36,290 bases of DNA from Thalassospira lohafexi (GCF_002844275.1 NZ_NXGX01000016.1:1-36290), one strand, 5' to 3'; shown: positions 6,883 through 16,350, counted from the first letter of the stretch. Made by a program: numbers and translations. Notes: generated by a model not told the origin, from the sequence alone.

Positions 6883-8502
6883 CTATGTCTTCTTTGGGGA
6901 GGAAACTATAGCAGGGAAGTCAAAGTCCGCAGTGCATGTGCGCAGTCGTTCCGACTTTCTTCCTGCTTTGTTGGTCGTGATTGTAAGTTTGAGAATGACC
7001 TGACGTAACAGGTTTACCGCGCTAGGATCTCGAGACCATATAGCAAGTCTGGCCACCAAGTTTTGGTGATGCTTGACAATGGTATCCAGTTTTTTCGGAG
7101 AAGCATTGTCTGCAATCGCCCGCTTATGCTGGGCGAGGTCGAGTTTCGTTCGTTGGATCTGTTCGGCTTTGTCGTCAAAAAATACACGTATCTCATTTGA
7201 GCGGGCATCGGGACCAAGAGCGTCGATAACCTTGTTCATGCCAGCGCGCAGCTTTTCAAGTTGCGTTGTGAGGCGTGTTATTTCCTGAGTGTGATGAGCT
7301 CGAATGTTGCGTAGTTCGTCGCCTTCAAAATGTTCAATAATCTTCGCTTCATCAAGATTTGATATGGCATCCAAAACAAGCTTGATGACTTCGTCATAAT
7401 GCAGGTTCCTGTTCGCGCAGCCTTTAATAGGGCAGGAATAATGCTTTGCGTAAGTTGCGGTGATTTTCTGATCATGCTCGCCGCAATAGAGCTTTCCGCC
7501 GAAGACGGCATTGGCGCGTTTATTACCCACGGCCTGATTGCGTCGCCATTCTTTGGAACGACGGATTGATTTGTCGCGTCTTTCCTCGTCGGTCATGACG
7601 GCGGGTATTAGCTTGCGCTGCATGTGCATGCTGGAGCGCTCATCCAGTGCCTTTTGAACCTTCAGGAAGGTTTCTTCTTTGAGGATGGCAAGTTCAGGAA
7701 TTGGAACGGTTATCCATTCCTTTTCTGGTCGAACGATAGATAAGCGTTTCCCGTTTTCAGGATGCTTTCGATACTGCAGCTTATTGAAAGTGACAAAGCC
7801 GTTATAGAGCGTTTGGCGCAGCATTCCTGTTTGCCGGACAAATGATCCGACAAGGCTTGATGGTGCCCATTTTCCACCTTTGGGAGAATCTATGCCCTGG
7901 CGATTGAGATCATCGCAAATATGTTTGAGCTTCCGGCCTTCTGCATAGTATTCAAAAATTTCTCGGATAATTGCGGCTTGCTCTTGGTTAACCTTGCGCT
8001 TGCCGCGAATAGGTTCTCCGAATTCGTCAAGCGCGTGAATGAGGTCATACCCATAAAGCTGGCCACCAGGCACGCCGCCACGTAGGACCGCAGCAACGAC
8101 GCCCCGGTGGGTTTTGTCGGACAGGTCTTTGAGGTAGAGCGCATTCATGGTGCTTTTCAGGCCAATATGAAGCTCGTTGATCAATCCATCGCTTACGGTT
8201 TCAACCGGCACACCGAGGAACACCATCTTCTTGAAGAAGTTGGCGGTGTCAGCTTGGTCGCGGCTAATCCGGCTTAGGTCTTCGGCAATCACGCCTTCGA
8301 ATTTACCATCCAGAGCAGCAACCAGAAGTGCACCAATACCAGGGCGGTTCGCAAGATGGGAGCCCGATATGCCTTCATCAAAAAATACATCAGCAACATG
8401 ATAGCCCTTTGCGCTGCAATATTCGCGACAGCGCCGGATCTGGTCTTGCGTGCTGGTTTCCTGTTTGTCGGTCGAGTGGCGGGCGTAGATTGCTACATGC
8501 AC
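6883..8502 (-). CDS. Large serine recombinase (integrase-type)
   Basis: 539 residues from GTG 8502. The start is chosen because AGGA lies 8 nt upstream and it places the nucleophile in AIYARHST at Ser10, the usual position; a TTG at 8529 would add nine residues. The N-terminal resolvase domain includes FDEGISGS and DLSRISRDQADT. The Recombinase domain follows (about 155-270, GYDLI, IREIFEYYAEG, ...LYNGFVTF). A zinc-ribbon-like part has YCGEH and CPIKGC, and a C-terminal coiled coil ends the protein. Such enzymes integrate and excise elements by attP x attB recombination. It points away from the restriction operon and faces the att-like site, about 190 bp beyond its 3' end. It is a plausible mobility enzyme of the element. 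Confidence 0.9.
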   Translation of the reverse strand: MHVAIYARHSTDKQETSTQDQIRRCREYCSAKGYHVADVFFDEGISGSHLANRPGIGALLVAALDGKFEGVIAEDLSRISRDQADTANFFKKMVFLGVPVETVSDGLINELHIGLKSTMNALYLKDLSDKTHRGVVAAVLRGGVPGGQLYGYDLIHALDEFGEPIRGKRKVNQEQAAIIREIFEYYAEGRKLKHICDDLNRQGIDSPKGGKWAPSSLVGSFVRQTGMLRQTLYNGFVTFNKLQYRKHPENGKRLSIVRPEKEWITVPIPELAILKEETFLKVQKALDERSSMHMQRKLIPAVMTDEERRDKSIRRSKEWRRNQAVGNKRANAVFGGKLYCGEHDQKITATYAKHYSCPIKGCANRNLHYDEVIKLVLDAISNLDEAKIIEHFEGDELRNIRAHHTQEITRLTTQLEKLRAGMNKVIDALGPDARSNEIRVFFDDKAEQIQRTKLDLAQHKRAIADNASPKKLDTIVKHHQNLVARLAIWSRDPSAVNLLRQVILKLTITTNKAGRKSERLRTCTADFDFPAIVSSPKKT

Positions 8503-8620
8503 TGATTGTGTCCTCGAAGGTTGAATCAAATTGATTACCTTTCGGGGTTGCTCATGCGCAAGGGTAAAACGCTGTCTTCTCGTAAGAATAGATAGTTAAG
8601 AAAATGCTGTAAATACAAGG

Positions 8621-8700
8621 CGCTGCATGTGATTGCATGAGAGTGCATAAGATTGCACGAAAATGCAAAAGAGTGCATGATGGTGCACGAGATGGCACAA
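8621..8700. repeat. Eight tandem 10-bp TGCA repeats, helically phased
   Basis: Eight consecutive decamers fill 8621-8700, with consensus GATTGCATGA. The core TGCA starts at 8624, 8634, 8644, 8654, 8664, 8674 and 8684; the eighth is GGCA at 8694. The flanks vary while the core and the exact 10-bp period are kept, which puts every site on one face of the helix. It lies about 120 bp upstream of the serine recombinase and about 380 bp upstream of hsdR. A protein-binding array (operator, recombination accessory site or iteron) is inferred. A short ORF across it on either strand looks like a by-product. Confidence 0.7.
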
Positions 8701-8721
8701 CTTTCACCTGTCGTGATGGGG

Positions 8722-8770
8722 GCAGGATAGGTTCGGTGGGCCCACCAAACAGCCCGAACGGGCTTCCTGC
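8722..8770. repeat. Nested palindromes between recombinase and hsdR
   Basis: The outer arms GCAGGA (8722-8727) / TCCTGC (8765-8770) enclose a perfect 12-bp palindrome GGTGGGCCCACC (8735-8746) and a tight hairpin AGCCCG-AA-CGGGCT (8751-8764). GTTCGG (8731-8736) can also pair with CCGAAC (8754-8759), giving an alternative fold. This could be a recombinase site, an operator or a regulatory RNA structure. The remaining intergenic DNA (8503-9076) shows no gene; possible hsdR promoter elements in the AT-rich part at 8810-8990 could not be assigned with confidence. Confidence 0.45.
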
Positions 8771-9076
8771 TTATTCGCATGGCGGTGCCATGCTCAACGA
8801 AAGGCATAAATTTGTTATGGTGGTTAGAATAGCTCTTAATTAAAAGTGGCGTACTTTGCGTTATGTATGAATGACTTGTTTTGAGGATTGTTACTGCTAT
8901 GGAAACCGGGCAAATGAGCGCTAACCTGCCATAAAAGGTATATGACGCGACTAATTCGTTCTTAATTACACTGTTATTCACATTCGAAGTGTTAGAGCTA
9001 ACCTCTGCACAAATTGATATTGCCGGTCAGGAATCTTTTTGCTTCTGGGCTGGATTAAATAGAGTGATTTTCTGCA

Positions 9077-12000
9077 ATGGTGACGAGTACGCCCGAACGC
9101 GATCTTGAAGAAGCCTTGATCTCGAAACTCGGTACCCTCAAATACGAATATCGTCCAGACATTCGTGATCGAGCGGCTCTTGAAGCTAACTTCAGGCTGA
9201 AATTCGAGTCCTTGAACCGGGTTGCGCTTACTGATGGCGAATTTAAGCGTCTTCTGGAAGAAATAGTCACGCCTGATGTCTTCACTGCTGCCCGTACCCT
9301 TCGCGAGCGCAACAACTTTACTCGAGATGATGGAACGCCGCTCAACTACACTCTCGTGAATATCAGGGACTGGTGCAAAAACACCTTCGAGGTGATCAAT
9401 CAGCTCCGTATCAATACTGATAACAGCCACCATCGATATGATGTCCTACTTCTGATCAACGGCGTTCCAACTGTCCAAATTGAATTGAAGTCCCTTGGCA
9501 TTAGCCCCCGCAGGGCGATGGAACAAATTGTCGACTACAAGAACGATCCTGGAAACGGTTACTCCAAGACACTTCTGTGCTTCCTTCAGCTCTTCATTGT
9601 CAGTAATCGCGATAGCACGTTCTATTTTGCAAACAACAACACCGGCCATTTCGCCTTCAATGCGGAGGAACGCTTTCTGCCGGTCTATGAATTTGCCGAT
9701 GTGAATAACAAGAAGATCGGCTATCTCGACAGTTTCGCCGAGACCTTTCTCGCCAAATGCACACTAGGCCAGACCATCAGCCGTTACATGGTCCTCGTTG
9801 CAAGCGAACAGAAGCTCATGATGATGCGTCCGTATCAGGTCTACGCGGTGAAGGCCATTGTCGACACAATTGCCCAAGACAGTGGCAATGGTTACATCTG
9901 GCACACTACCGGTAGCGGTAAGACGCTCACCTCCTTCAAAGCCTCAACACTTCTGAAAGATAATCCGGATATTGAAAAGTGCCTCTTTGTCGTGGACCGC
10001 AAAGACCTGGATCGACAGACGCGCGAGGAGTTTAATAAGTTCCAGGAAGGTTGCGTCGAGGAGAATACCAGTACCGCGTCCCTCGTCCGCCGCCTGCTCT
10101 CGGACGACTATGCAGACAAGGTGATCGTTTGCACGATCCAGAAGCTGGGCCTCGCGCTGGACGAAAACAGCAAGCGCAACAAGAAGCAAAAGAAAGATGG
10201 CAAGAAAAGCTTCAAGGAGCAGCTGGAGCCCCTTCGTAACAAACGCATTGCCTTTATCTTCGACGAATGCCATCGCTCGCAGTTCGGCGAGAACCACAAA
10301 GCCATCAAAGAGTTCTTCCCGCGCGCCCAACTCTTCGGCTTTACCGGAACGCCGATATTCGACCGGAACGCGGCCCAGCAGAAGATTGAAGGCACACAGG
10401 CCAGCATGAAGACGACGGAAGACCTCTTCCAGGAACGGCTTCACACTTACACCATCACGCACGCTATTGATGACGGAAACGTCCTTCGGTTCCATGTCGA
10501 CTACTTCAAGCCACAGGGCAAAACGCTGCCGAAGCCGGGCGAACCGCTCGCGAAGCGGGCCGTCATCGAGGCTATCCTGGACAAACACGATGCGGCCACC
10601 GGTCAACGCCGGTTCAATGCCTTGCTCGCTACAGCCTCGATTAATGACGCGATTGAATATCATGCCCTCTTCAAAGCTATGCAGGCCGAGAAGCAAGCCG
10701 CTAATCCCAGCTTCCAGCCGCTGAATATCGCTTGCGTCTTCTCGCCACCTGCCGAGGGCGATCCTGATGTGAAGCAGATTCAGGAAGACCTGCCGCAGGA
10801 AAAGGAAGACAACGCCGTCGAGCCGGAGAAGAAGAAGGAAGCCCTGAAGGCCATCCTTGCTGACTACAACGCTCATTATGGCACCAACCACAAGATCGGT
10901 GAGTTTGATCTCTATTATCAAGACGTGCAGAAGCGCATTAAAGATCAGCAGTGGCCCGATGCCGATCTCAGAAAGGCCTATCCCAATGTGCCACACCACA
11001 AGATCGACATTACTATCGTCGTGGACATGCTGCTCACGGGCTTCGACTCCAAGTTCCTGAATACGCTCTATGTTGATAAGAACCTTAAGCACCACGGCCT
11101 TATCCAGGCCTTCTCGCGAACCAACCGCGTGCTGAACGCGACCAAACCCTACGGGAATATCCTGGACTTCCGGCAGCAGCAGGATGCGGTCGATGCTGCT
11201 ATAGCCCTCTTCTCGGGCGAGGCAGCTGCCGAAAAGGCCCGTGAAATCTGGCTGGTGGACAAGGCCCCTGTGGTCATCCAGAAGCTGGAAGCTGGCGTCC
11301 AGAAACTTGCCGCCTTCATGAAGTCGCAGGGCCTTGATTGCGCGCCAGATGCTGTACCCAATCTTAAGGGCGATGCCGCCCGTGCGGCCTTTGTCGAGCA
11401 TTTCAAGGAAGTCCAGCGACTTAAGACCCAGCTTGACCAGTACACCGACTTGACCCCGGAAAACGCAGCAGCGATAGAACAGGTACTGCCGCGCGACAAC
11501 CTTCTGGGTTTCCGTGGTGCCTATCTGGAAACTGCCCAGCGGCTCAGGGCCCAGCAGGGCAAGGGCGTGGATAAGCCGACGCAGGAAGTCGACGAGCTGG
11601 ATTTCGAGTTCGTCCTCTTCGCCTCTGCCGTCATCGATTATGACTATATCATGGGTCTGATCGCCCGCTATTCCGAAGCATCGCCTGGTAAGCAGAAGAT
11701 GAGCCGGGAGGAGCTGATTGGGTTGATCCAGTCCGATGCCAAGTTTATGGATGAGCGCGAGGATATCACCGCCTACATAGCCACGTTGAAGGCGGGAGAA
11801 GGCCTGAGTGAGAAGGCTATCCGAGATGGGTACAGCCGCTTCAAGGCAGAAAAAAATACGGCGGAACTGGCAAGCATTGCGAGCAAACATGGGTTAACAA
11901 ACGACGCGCTCCAAGACTTTGTCGACACCATCCTGCAACGCATGATTTTTGATGGTGAAGCCCTGACTGACCTGATGGAACCCCTTGGGCTGAACTGGAA

Positions 12001-12106
12001 GGCGCGAAGGGTAAAGGAGTTGGACCTAATGGCGGACCTGATGCCGTTGCTGATTAAGCGGGCCGGTGGGCGCGAGATTTCGGGGCTAAGCGCTTATGAC
12101 CAGTAA
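9077..12106 (+). CDS. hsdR: Type I restriction enzyme, R subunit (endonuclease and translocase)
   Basis: 1009 residues. HsdR cuts DNA far from the recognition site after ATP-driven translocation, in an R2M2S complex. The N-terminal PD-(D/E)xK nuclease is visible as D122 ... E136-L-K138 (HHRYDV and QIELKS). The SF2 helicase has Walker A TTGSGKT (277-283), DECH box (396-399) and motif III FTGTP; later helicase motifs include DMLLTGFDSKFLNTLY and QAFSRTNR. The protein belongs to the EcoR124I-like class by these motifs. ATG 9077 follows a weak ribosome binding site; GTG 9080 is adjacent. The 3' end overlaps hsdS by 11 bp. All catalytic motifs look intact. Confidence 0.95.
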   Translation: MVTSTPERDLEEALISKLGTLKYEYRPDIRDRAALEANFRLKFESLNRVALTDGEFKRLLEEIVTPDVFTAARTLRERNNFTRDDGTPLNYTLVNIRDWCKNTFEVINQLRINTDNSHHRYDVLLLINGVPTVQIELKSLGISPRRAMEQIVDYKNDPGNGYSKTLLCFLQLFIVSNRDSTFYFANNNTGHFAFNAEERFLPVYEFADVNNKKIGYLDSFAETFLAKCTLGQTISRYMVLVASEQKLMMMRPYQVYAVKAIVDTIAQDSGNGYIWHTTGSGKTLTSFKASTLLKDNPDIEKCLFVVDRKDLDRQTREEFNKFQEGCVEENTSTASLVRRLLSDDYADKVIVCTIQKLGLALDENSKRNKKQKKDGKKSFKEQLEPLRNKRIAFIFDECHRSQFGENHKAIKEFFPRAQLFGFTGTPIFDRNAAQQKIEGTQASMKTTEDLFQERLHTYTITHAIDDGNVLRFHVDYFKPQGKTLPKPGEPLAKRAVIEAILDKHDAATGQRRFNALLATASINDAIEYHALFKAMQAEKQAANPSFQPLNIACVFSPPAEGDPDVKQIQEDLPQEKEDNAVEPEKKKEALKAILADYNAHYGTNHKIGEFDLYYQDVQKRIKDQQWPDADLRKAYPNVPHHKIDITIVVDMLLTGFDSKFLNTLYVDKNLKHHGLIQAFSRTNRVLNATKPYGNILDFRQQQDAVDAAIALFSGEAAAEKAREIWLVDKAPVVIQKLEAGVQKLAAFMKSQGLDCAPDAVPNLKGDAARAAFVEHFKEVQRLKTQLDQYTDLTPENAAAIEQVLPRDNLLGFRGAYLETAQRLRAQQGKGVDKPTQEVDELDFEFVLFASAVIDYDYIMGLIARYSEASPGKQKMSREELIGLIQSDAKFMDEREDITAYIATLKAGEGLSEKAIRDGYSRFKAEKNTAELASIASKHGLTNDALQDFVDTILQRMIFDGEALTDLMEPLGLNWKARRVKELDLMADLMPLLIKRAGGREISGLSAYDQ

Positions 12107-13400
12107 AGTCAAATCCAAGAACACAATGAGAGGTGAGGCCGCCTTAGAGCCCGAGCTCCGCTTTGTCGAGTTTCAGCATGAGGGGCCATGGACCACCGTG
12201 CCTCTGGCCTCGGTTGCCAAGATCAGCACTGAGAAAGTGCGGGATAACACTTGCATACCGATGAGCATCACATCTGGCGTCGGCTTGGTGAGCCAGATGG
12301 AAAAGTTCGGACGCATAATTGCGGGCACCGCGTACAAGAATTACCTACTGCTCAAGAAGCACGACTTTGCCTACAACAAGAGTGCGACCAAGGAATATCC
12401 AGAAGGCTTTGTTGCTCTCTACACAGGTGAGGAGCTTGCTGCAGTTCCGAACAGTATCTTCACGTGTTTTCGTATCAAGGGCGATTCCCTGTCGCCCCAA
12501 TATCTGAATTATCTGTTTCTCGGTAATTTGCACGGTCGGTGGTTACGTAAGTTCATTGAAGTTGGTGCCCGTGCCCATGGCTCTCTACGCGTTAGCAACA
12601 ATGATCTTATGGCGTTGCCAGTGCCGGTCCCAGCCGGATCAAACTCGCTCGAGGAACAGCAAAGGATCGCCGACTGTCTGAACTCTGCGGATGCGCTGAT
12701 CGAGGTGCAGAGGCGGAAGGTGGACTCGATGAGGGCCCACAAAAAAGGCCTGATGCAGCAGCTTTTCCCCCAGGAAGGCCAAACCCAACCCCGACTCCGG
12801 TTCCCGGAGTTCGAAGAGGTAGGGGATTGGAGAGAAATATCCTTGGGTCAAATCCTTGCGGTTGCTTCCGGTCAAGTTGACCCGACAAAAATGCCATACC
12901 GAAGCCTGCTGCAGATCGGCAGCGAGAACATAGAGGCCAACACCGGCAAATTGGTGAACGTAAAGACCGCCGGCGAAAAGGGCATTGCGAGCGGGAACTA
13001 TGTCTTCGACGAAGAAGACATCCTTTACTCGAAGATCCGGCCTGCGTTGAACAAGGTTGCGGCGCCAGACTTCAATGGTATTTGCAGCGCTGACATATAC
13101 CCAGTTCGCCCTTCAGACGACAGGTTGCTCCGAGGCTATCTGCTGTATTTGCTTCTATCTGATAATTTTCTGGAGCACGCTAGGCGAAATTCCGAACGAG
13201 GCAAAATTCCAAAAATTAATCGAGTTGCCCTACTATCGTATATAGCCCTGATTCCAGAGCCCCGCGAACAACAGCGGATAGCTGATTGTCTCACTTCGCT
13301 AGACGACCTAATTGCCGCCGAGGACCGAAAGCTCGACACTCTCAGGACCCACAAGAAGGGCCTGATGCAGCAGCTTTTTCCTCAGATGGGGAGGGGTTGA
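12096..13400 (+). CDS. hsdS: Type I restriction-modification specificity subunit
   Basis: 434 residues. HsdS determines the bipartite target sequence and holds the two HsdM subunits. The protein shows the expected duplicated layout: target recognition domain 1 (about 25-180), a conserved helical spacer containing EEQQRIADCLNSADALIE and HKKGLMQQLFP, target recognition domain 2 (about 240-385), and a second near-identical spacer (EQQRIADCLTSLDDLIA, HKKGLMQQLFP). Each domain pair reads one half of the target. The ATG at 12096 lies inside the hsdR 3' end, implying coupling. The next gene starts 3 nt after the stop. The recognition sequence cannot be predicted by eye. Confidence 0.95.
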   Translation: MTSKVKSKNTMRGEAALEPELRFVEFQHEGPWTTVPLASVAKISTEKVRDNTCIPMSITSGVGLVSQMEKFGRIIAGTAYKNYLLLKKHDFAYNKSATKEYPEGFVALYTGEELAAVPNSIFTCFRIKGDSLSPQYLNYLFLGNLHGRWLRKFIEVGARAHGSLRVSNNDLMALPVPVPAGSNSLEEQQRIADCLNSADALIEVQRRKVDSMRAHKKGLMQQLFPQEGQTQPRLRFPEFEEVGDWREISLGQILAVASGQVDPTKMPYRSLLQIGSENIEANTGKLVNVKTAGEKGIASGNYVFDEEDILYSKIRPALNKVAAPDFNGICSADIYPVRPSDDRLLRGYLLYLLLSDNFLEHARRNSERGKIPKINRVALLSYIALIPEPREQQRIADCLTSLDDLIAAEDRKLDTLRTHKKGLMQQLFPQMGRG

Positions 13401-13403
13401 CGT

Positions 13404-14633
13404 ATGGGAACCTTCAAGAACCTGAAGACTCTGGTAACCCGGCTTCGTGACGATCTGAACAACCCCACTAAGCTAACCTCGTTGGTACTCATTTATGCCT
13501 ACAATCGAACCGGCAAGACACGCCTGTCGATGGAGTTCAAGGACGCAGGCAAGCGGAAAAGCAAAAAGAATCCGACTGGTAACCCCGATACTCTCTATTT
13601 TAATGCATTTACAGAGGATTTGTTTGTCTGGGAAAATGACCTTGACGGAGATAGCGTACGGCATTTGCAATTGAATGAGCAGTCGTCATTCTTCGATGCG
13701 ATGACCGAGCTTGCGCTGGACGAAACCATCGCCCGCTACCTATCCCGTTACGCCGACTTCGATTTCGACTTCACCTACAAGGAGATCGAGCAGGGAGGCG
13801 AGACGCTGTTCAAACCGGACTATGTGAGCTTCAGCAAGGGCGGCGAGGCCAACATCAAGGTATCACGCGGCGAACAGAACATCTTCATCTGGTGCGTCTT
13901 CATGGCCATCTGCGAACGGATGCTGGATGGGCATGAGTCCTATCAGGGGAAGAAGTACCTCTACATCGACGACCCGATCTCGTCGCTGGACGACAACAAC
14001 GCGATTTCCGTCGCCTGTGATCTTGCCAAGCTCCTCCGCCGGGCGGCCACGCGAACGGATGCGGACGGGAATCCTGCGCCCATCAAGGTGATCTTTTCTT
14101 CGCACCACGCGTTGTTCTTCAACGTGATGTGCAACGAGCTCGGCCGGAAGATTGATGACGCGCCTTCGGTTGCTCACCGGCGCTATTTCCTGCATCGGCC
14201 AAACGGTGACGGCACCTACCTGCTTCAAGCGACGGAAGACACGCCCTTCTTCCACCACGTGGCGACGCTCGCCGAATTGCAGCGGGCGGCTGATCCGAAG
14301 AAAGGCAAGCTCTACACCTACCACTTCAACGCACTGCGCAGTGTCATGGAGAAAACAGCATCCTTCTTTGGTCACCCGAGTATCGCCTTTTGCCTGAGGG
14401 CGCGGGACAACGAGGAAGACAGGGCGCTGTTCAACCGTGCCCTGAACCTGCTGAGCCACGGCGCCTATGCCATCCATGAACCGACCGAGATGGGCGAGGA
14501 CAACAAGGAGCTCTTCCGCCGCATCCTTCGAGAATTCATCATCCGGTTCGAGTTCGCTCTGCCGGGCAACGCACCCGCCCGGCCACCAGCTCCGGCACCC
14601 GCACCAGTCCCCCAGGAAGCACCCGCACAATGA
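13404..14633 (+). CDS. PrrC/RloC-like ABC ATPase embedded in the type I RM operon (putative anticodon nuclease)
   Basis: 409 residues, close to E. coli PrrC in length (about 396). Features are ABC-type: a deviant Walker A AYNRTGKT (32-39, first Gly replaced by Ala), a signature-like VSRGEQN (about 156), Walker B with D-loop YLYIDDPISSLDD (185-197) and switch His234/His235. The C-terminal helical part (NALRSVMEKTASFF, then NLLSHG at 348-353) is where PrrC-type proteins carry the tRNA-cleaving site; the classical Arg-Glu-His triad could not be assigned with certainty. A Pro/Ala-rich tail (about 390-409) ends the protein. PrrC sits in type I RM loci and cleaves tRNA-Lys when phage disables restriction, so a back-up abortive role is plausible. 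GGGGAGGGG precedes the ATG, and the stop overlaps hsdM by 4 bp. Confidence 0.75.
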   Translation: MGTFKNLKTLVTRLRDDLNNPTKLTSLVLIYAYNRTGKTRLSMEFKDAGKRKSKKNPTGNPDTLYFNAFTEDLFVWENDLDGDSVRHLQLNEQSSFFDAMTELALDETIARYLSRYADFDFDFTYKEIEQGGETLFKPDYVSFSKGGEANIKVSRGEQNIFIWCVFMAICERMLDGHESYQGKKYLYIDDPISSLDDNNAISVACDLAKLLRRAATRTDADGNPAPIKVIFSSHHALFFNVMCNELGRKIDDAPSVAHRRYFLHRPNGDGTYLLQATEDTPFFHHVATLAELQRAADPKKGKLYTYHFNALRSVMEKTASFFGHPSIAFCLRARDNEEDRALFNRALNLLSHGAYAIHEPTEMGEDNKELFRRILREFIIRFEFALPGNAPARPPAPAPAPVPQEAPAQ

Positions 14634-16279
14634 ACGACCAAATTCAAAAACAACTCGGCAAGACCCTCTGGAATATCGCCGACGCGCTTCGGGGCGCGAT
14701 GAACGCGGACGACTTCCGCGACTACATGCTGTCCTTCCTGTTCTTGCGCTACCTCTCTGACAACTACGAAGCGGCGGCGAAGCGAGAGTTGGGCACGGAC
14801 TATCCCGATCTGCCGGAAGATGTTCTCGCCCGCACGGGCGCGAGTACGCCTCTGCAAGCATGGTACGAAGACAATCCAAATGACGTGGCCGATTTCGAAA
14901 AGCAGATGCGCCGCAAAGTGCATTACGTGATCCAGCCGCCGTATTTGTGGAACAACATCGCCAACCTAGCTCGCACGCAGAGCGATGAACTGCTGCTTAC
15001 GTTGTCTGAGGGCTTCAAGTACATCGAGAATGAATCCTTCCAGAGCACCTTCGGTGGGTTGTTCTCGGAGATCAATCTTTATTCGGAGAAGCTGGGCAAG
15101 ACCCAGGCGGACAAGAATAAGAAGCTCTGTTCCATCATTGCCGAGATTGCAAGGGGGTTGGCCGAATTTTCGTCCAAGGTTGATGCTCTGGGCGACGCCT
15201 ATGAGTACCTGATCGGCCAATTCGCCGCCGGTTCTGGCAAGAAGGCGGGTGAGTTTTACACGCCGCAGCAGATATCGGACATCCTTTCGGCAATCGTGAC
15301 GTTGGACAGCCAGGAGCCCGCTACTGGTAAGAAAGAGCGACTAGCAAGTGTTCTAGACTTTGCCTGCGGTTCGGGGTCCCTGCTACTCAACGTTCGAAAA
15401 CGCATGGGGCCTCATGGCATCGGCAAGATTTTCGGGCAGGAGAGCAACATCACGACCTACAACCTCGCCCGCATGAATATGTTACTGCATGGGATGAAGG
15501 ACACCGAGTTTGAGGTCTTTCACGGTGACACTCTGGCCAATGACTGGGATATCCTCCGTGAACGGAACCCGGCCAAGAAGCCCGCTTTCGATGCCGTCGT
15601 GGCGAACCCGCCCTTTAGCCTGCGCTGGGAGCCGACCGACGCAATGGGCGACGATGTTAGGTTCAAAAACTATGGAGTTGCGCCCAAATCTGCTGCGGAT
15701 TTCGCCTTTCTATTGCACGGCTTTCATTTCCTGAAAGACGATGGCGTAATGGCCATTATTCTGCCCCATGGCGTACTTTTCAGAGGAGGTGCCGAAGAGC
15801 GCATTCGCACCAAGCTGTTAAAGGACGGTCACATTGACACGGTTATCGGCCTTCCTGCGAACCTGTTCTACTCGACCGGTATCCCGGTCTGCATCCTCGT
15901 GCTCAAGAAGTGTAAGAAGCCGGACGACGTGCTCTTCATCAACGCTGCGGAGCACTTCGTGAAAGGCAAACGCCAGAACCAACTTGGAGATGGTGAGAGC
16001 GGCACACCGGATCATATTGGAAAAATCGTTTCGACATACCAATTCCGCAAGGAAGAGGAACGTTACTCCAAGCGTGTGAGTATGGAACGCATCGCCGAAG
16101 AGGGTTACAACCTCAATATCTCCCGCTACATCAGCACAGCTGTGCCTGAGGAAGAGATAGATCTGGCGGCTACGCAGATGGAGATGGTTGAGATCGAGAA
16201 ACAGATTCGCGAGGCAACGGCAAGGCACAACAAGTTCCTAAAGGAACTTGGGTTGCCGCCTTTGCCAACGTCCAATTAG
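14630..16279 (+). CDS. hsdM: Type I restriction-modification DNA adenine methyltransferase, M subunit
   Basis: 549 residues. HsdM transfers a methyl group from S-adenosylmethionine to N6 of adenine within the HsdS-defined target. The N-terminal HsdM domain includes LWNIADALRGAMNADDFRDY. The methyltransferase domain has motif I DFACGSGSLL (243-252) and the catalytic motif IV NPPF (326-329). The C terminus is helical and charged. It starts in an ATGA overlap with the PrrC-like gene, and is the last gene of the plus-strand operon; hsdM at the end with hsdR first is an uncommon but known order. Both key motifs are intact. Confidence 0.95.
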   Translation: MNDQIQKQLGKTLWNIADALRGAMNADDFRDYMLSFLFLRYLSDNYEAAAKRELGTDYPDLPEDVLARTGASTPLQAWYEDNPNDVADFEKQMRRKVHYVIQPPYLWNNIANLARTQSDELLLTLSEGFKYIENESFQSTFGGLFSEINLYSEKLGKTQADKNKKLCSIIAEIARGLAEFSSKVDALGDAYEYLIGQFAAGSGKKAGEFYTPQQISDILSAIVTLDSQEPATGKKERLASVLDFACGSGSLLLNVRKRMGPHGIGKIFGQESNITTYNLARMNMLLHGMKDTEFEVFHGDTLANDWDILRERNPAKKPAFDAVVANPPFSLRWEPTDAMGDDVRFKNYGVAPKSAADFAFLLHGFHFLKDDGVMAIILPHGVLFRGGAEERIRTKLLKDGHIDTVIGLPANLFYSTGIPVCILVLKKCKKPDDVLFINAAEHFVKGKRQNQLGDGESGTPDHIGKIVSTYQFRKEEERYSKRVSMERIAEEGYNLNISRYISTAVPEEEIDLAATQMEMVEIEKQIREATARHNKFLKELGLPPLPTSN

Positions 16280-16324
16280 TGACAGATGCGATCCTTACCT
16301 TTCCCTCCGCCTTAGACATCCACG

Positions 16325-16350
16325 CAAACTTTATATTTGGGTAAAGTTTG
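16325..16350. terminator. Inverted repeat between convergent hsdM and relaxase genes
   Basis: CAAACTTTA (16325-16333) and TAAAGTTTG (16342-16350) form a perfect 9-bp stem around an 8-nt loop. It is central in the 109-bp gap between two convergent transcription units, where a bidirectional terminator would be expected. The stem is AT-rich and no clear T-run follows on either strand, so this is tentative. Confidence 0.4.

Noticed and set aside
8621..8700. CRISPR array reading of the TGCA repeats
   Set aside because: The unit is only 10 bp with no separate spacers and no cas genes are near.
9944..11890. A 648-codon open frame on the minus strand opposite hsdR
   Set aside because: It is antisense to an hsdR with intact motifs, shows no recognisable domain, and its length reflects codon bias of the plus-strand gene.
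13863..14879. A 338-codon minus-strand frame opposite the PrrC-like gene and hsdM start
   Set aside because: Arg- and Cys-rich shadow of well-supported genes with no ribosome binding site or family match.
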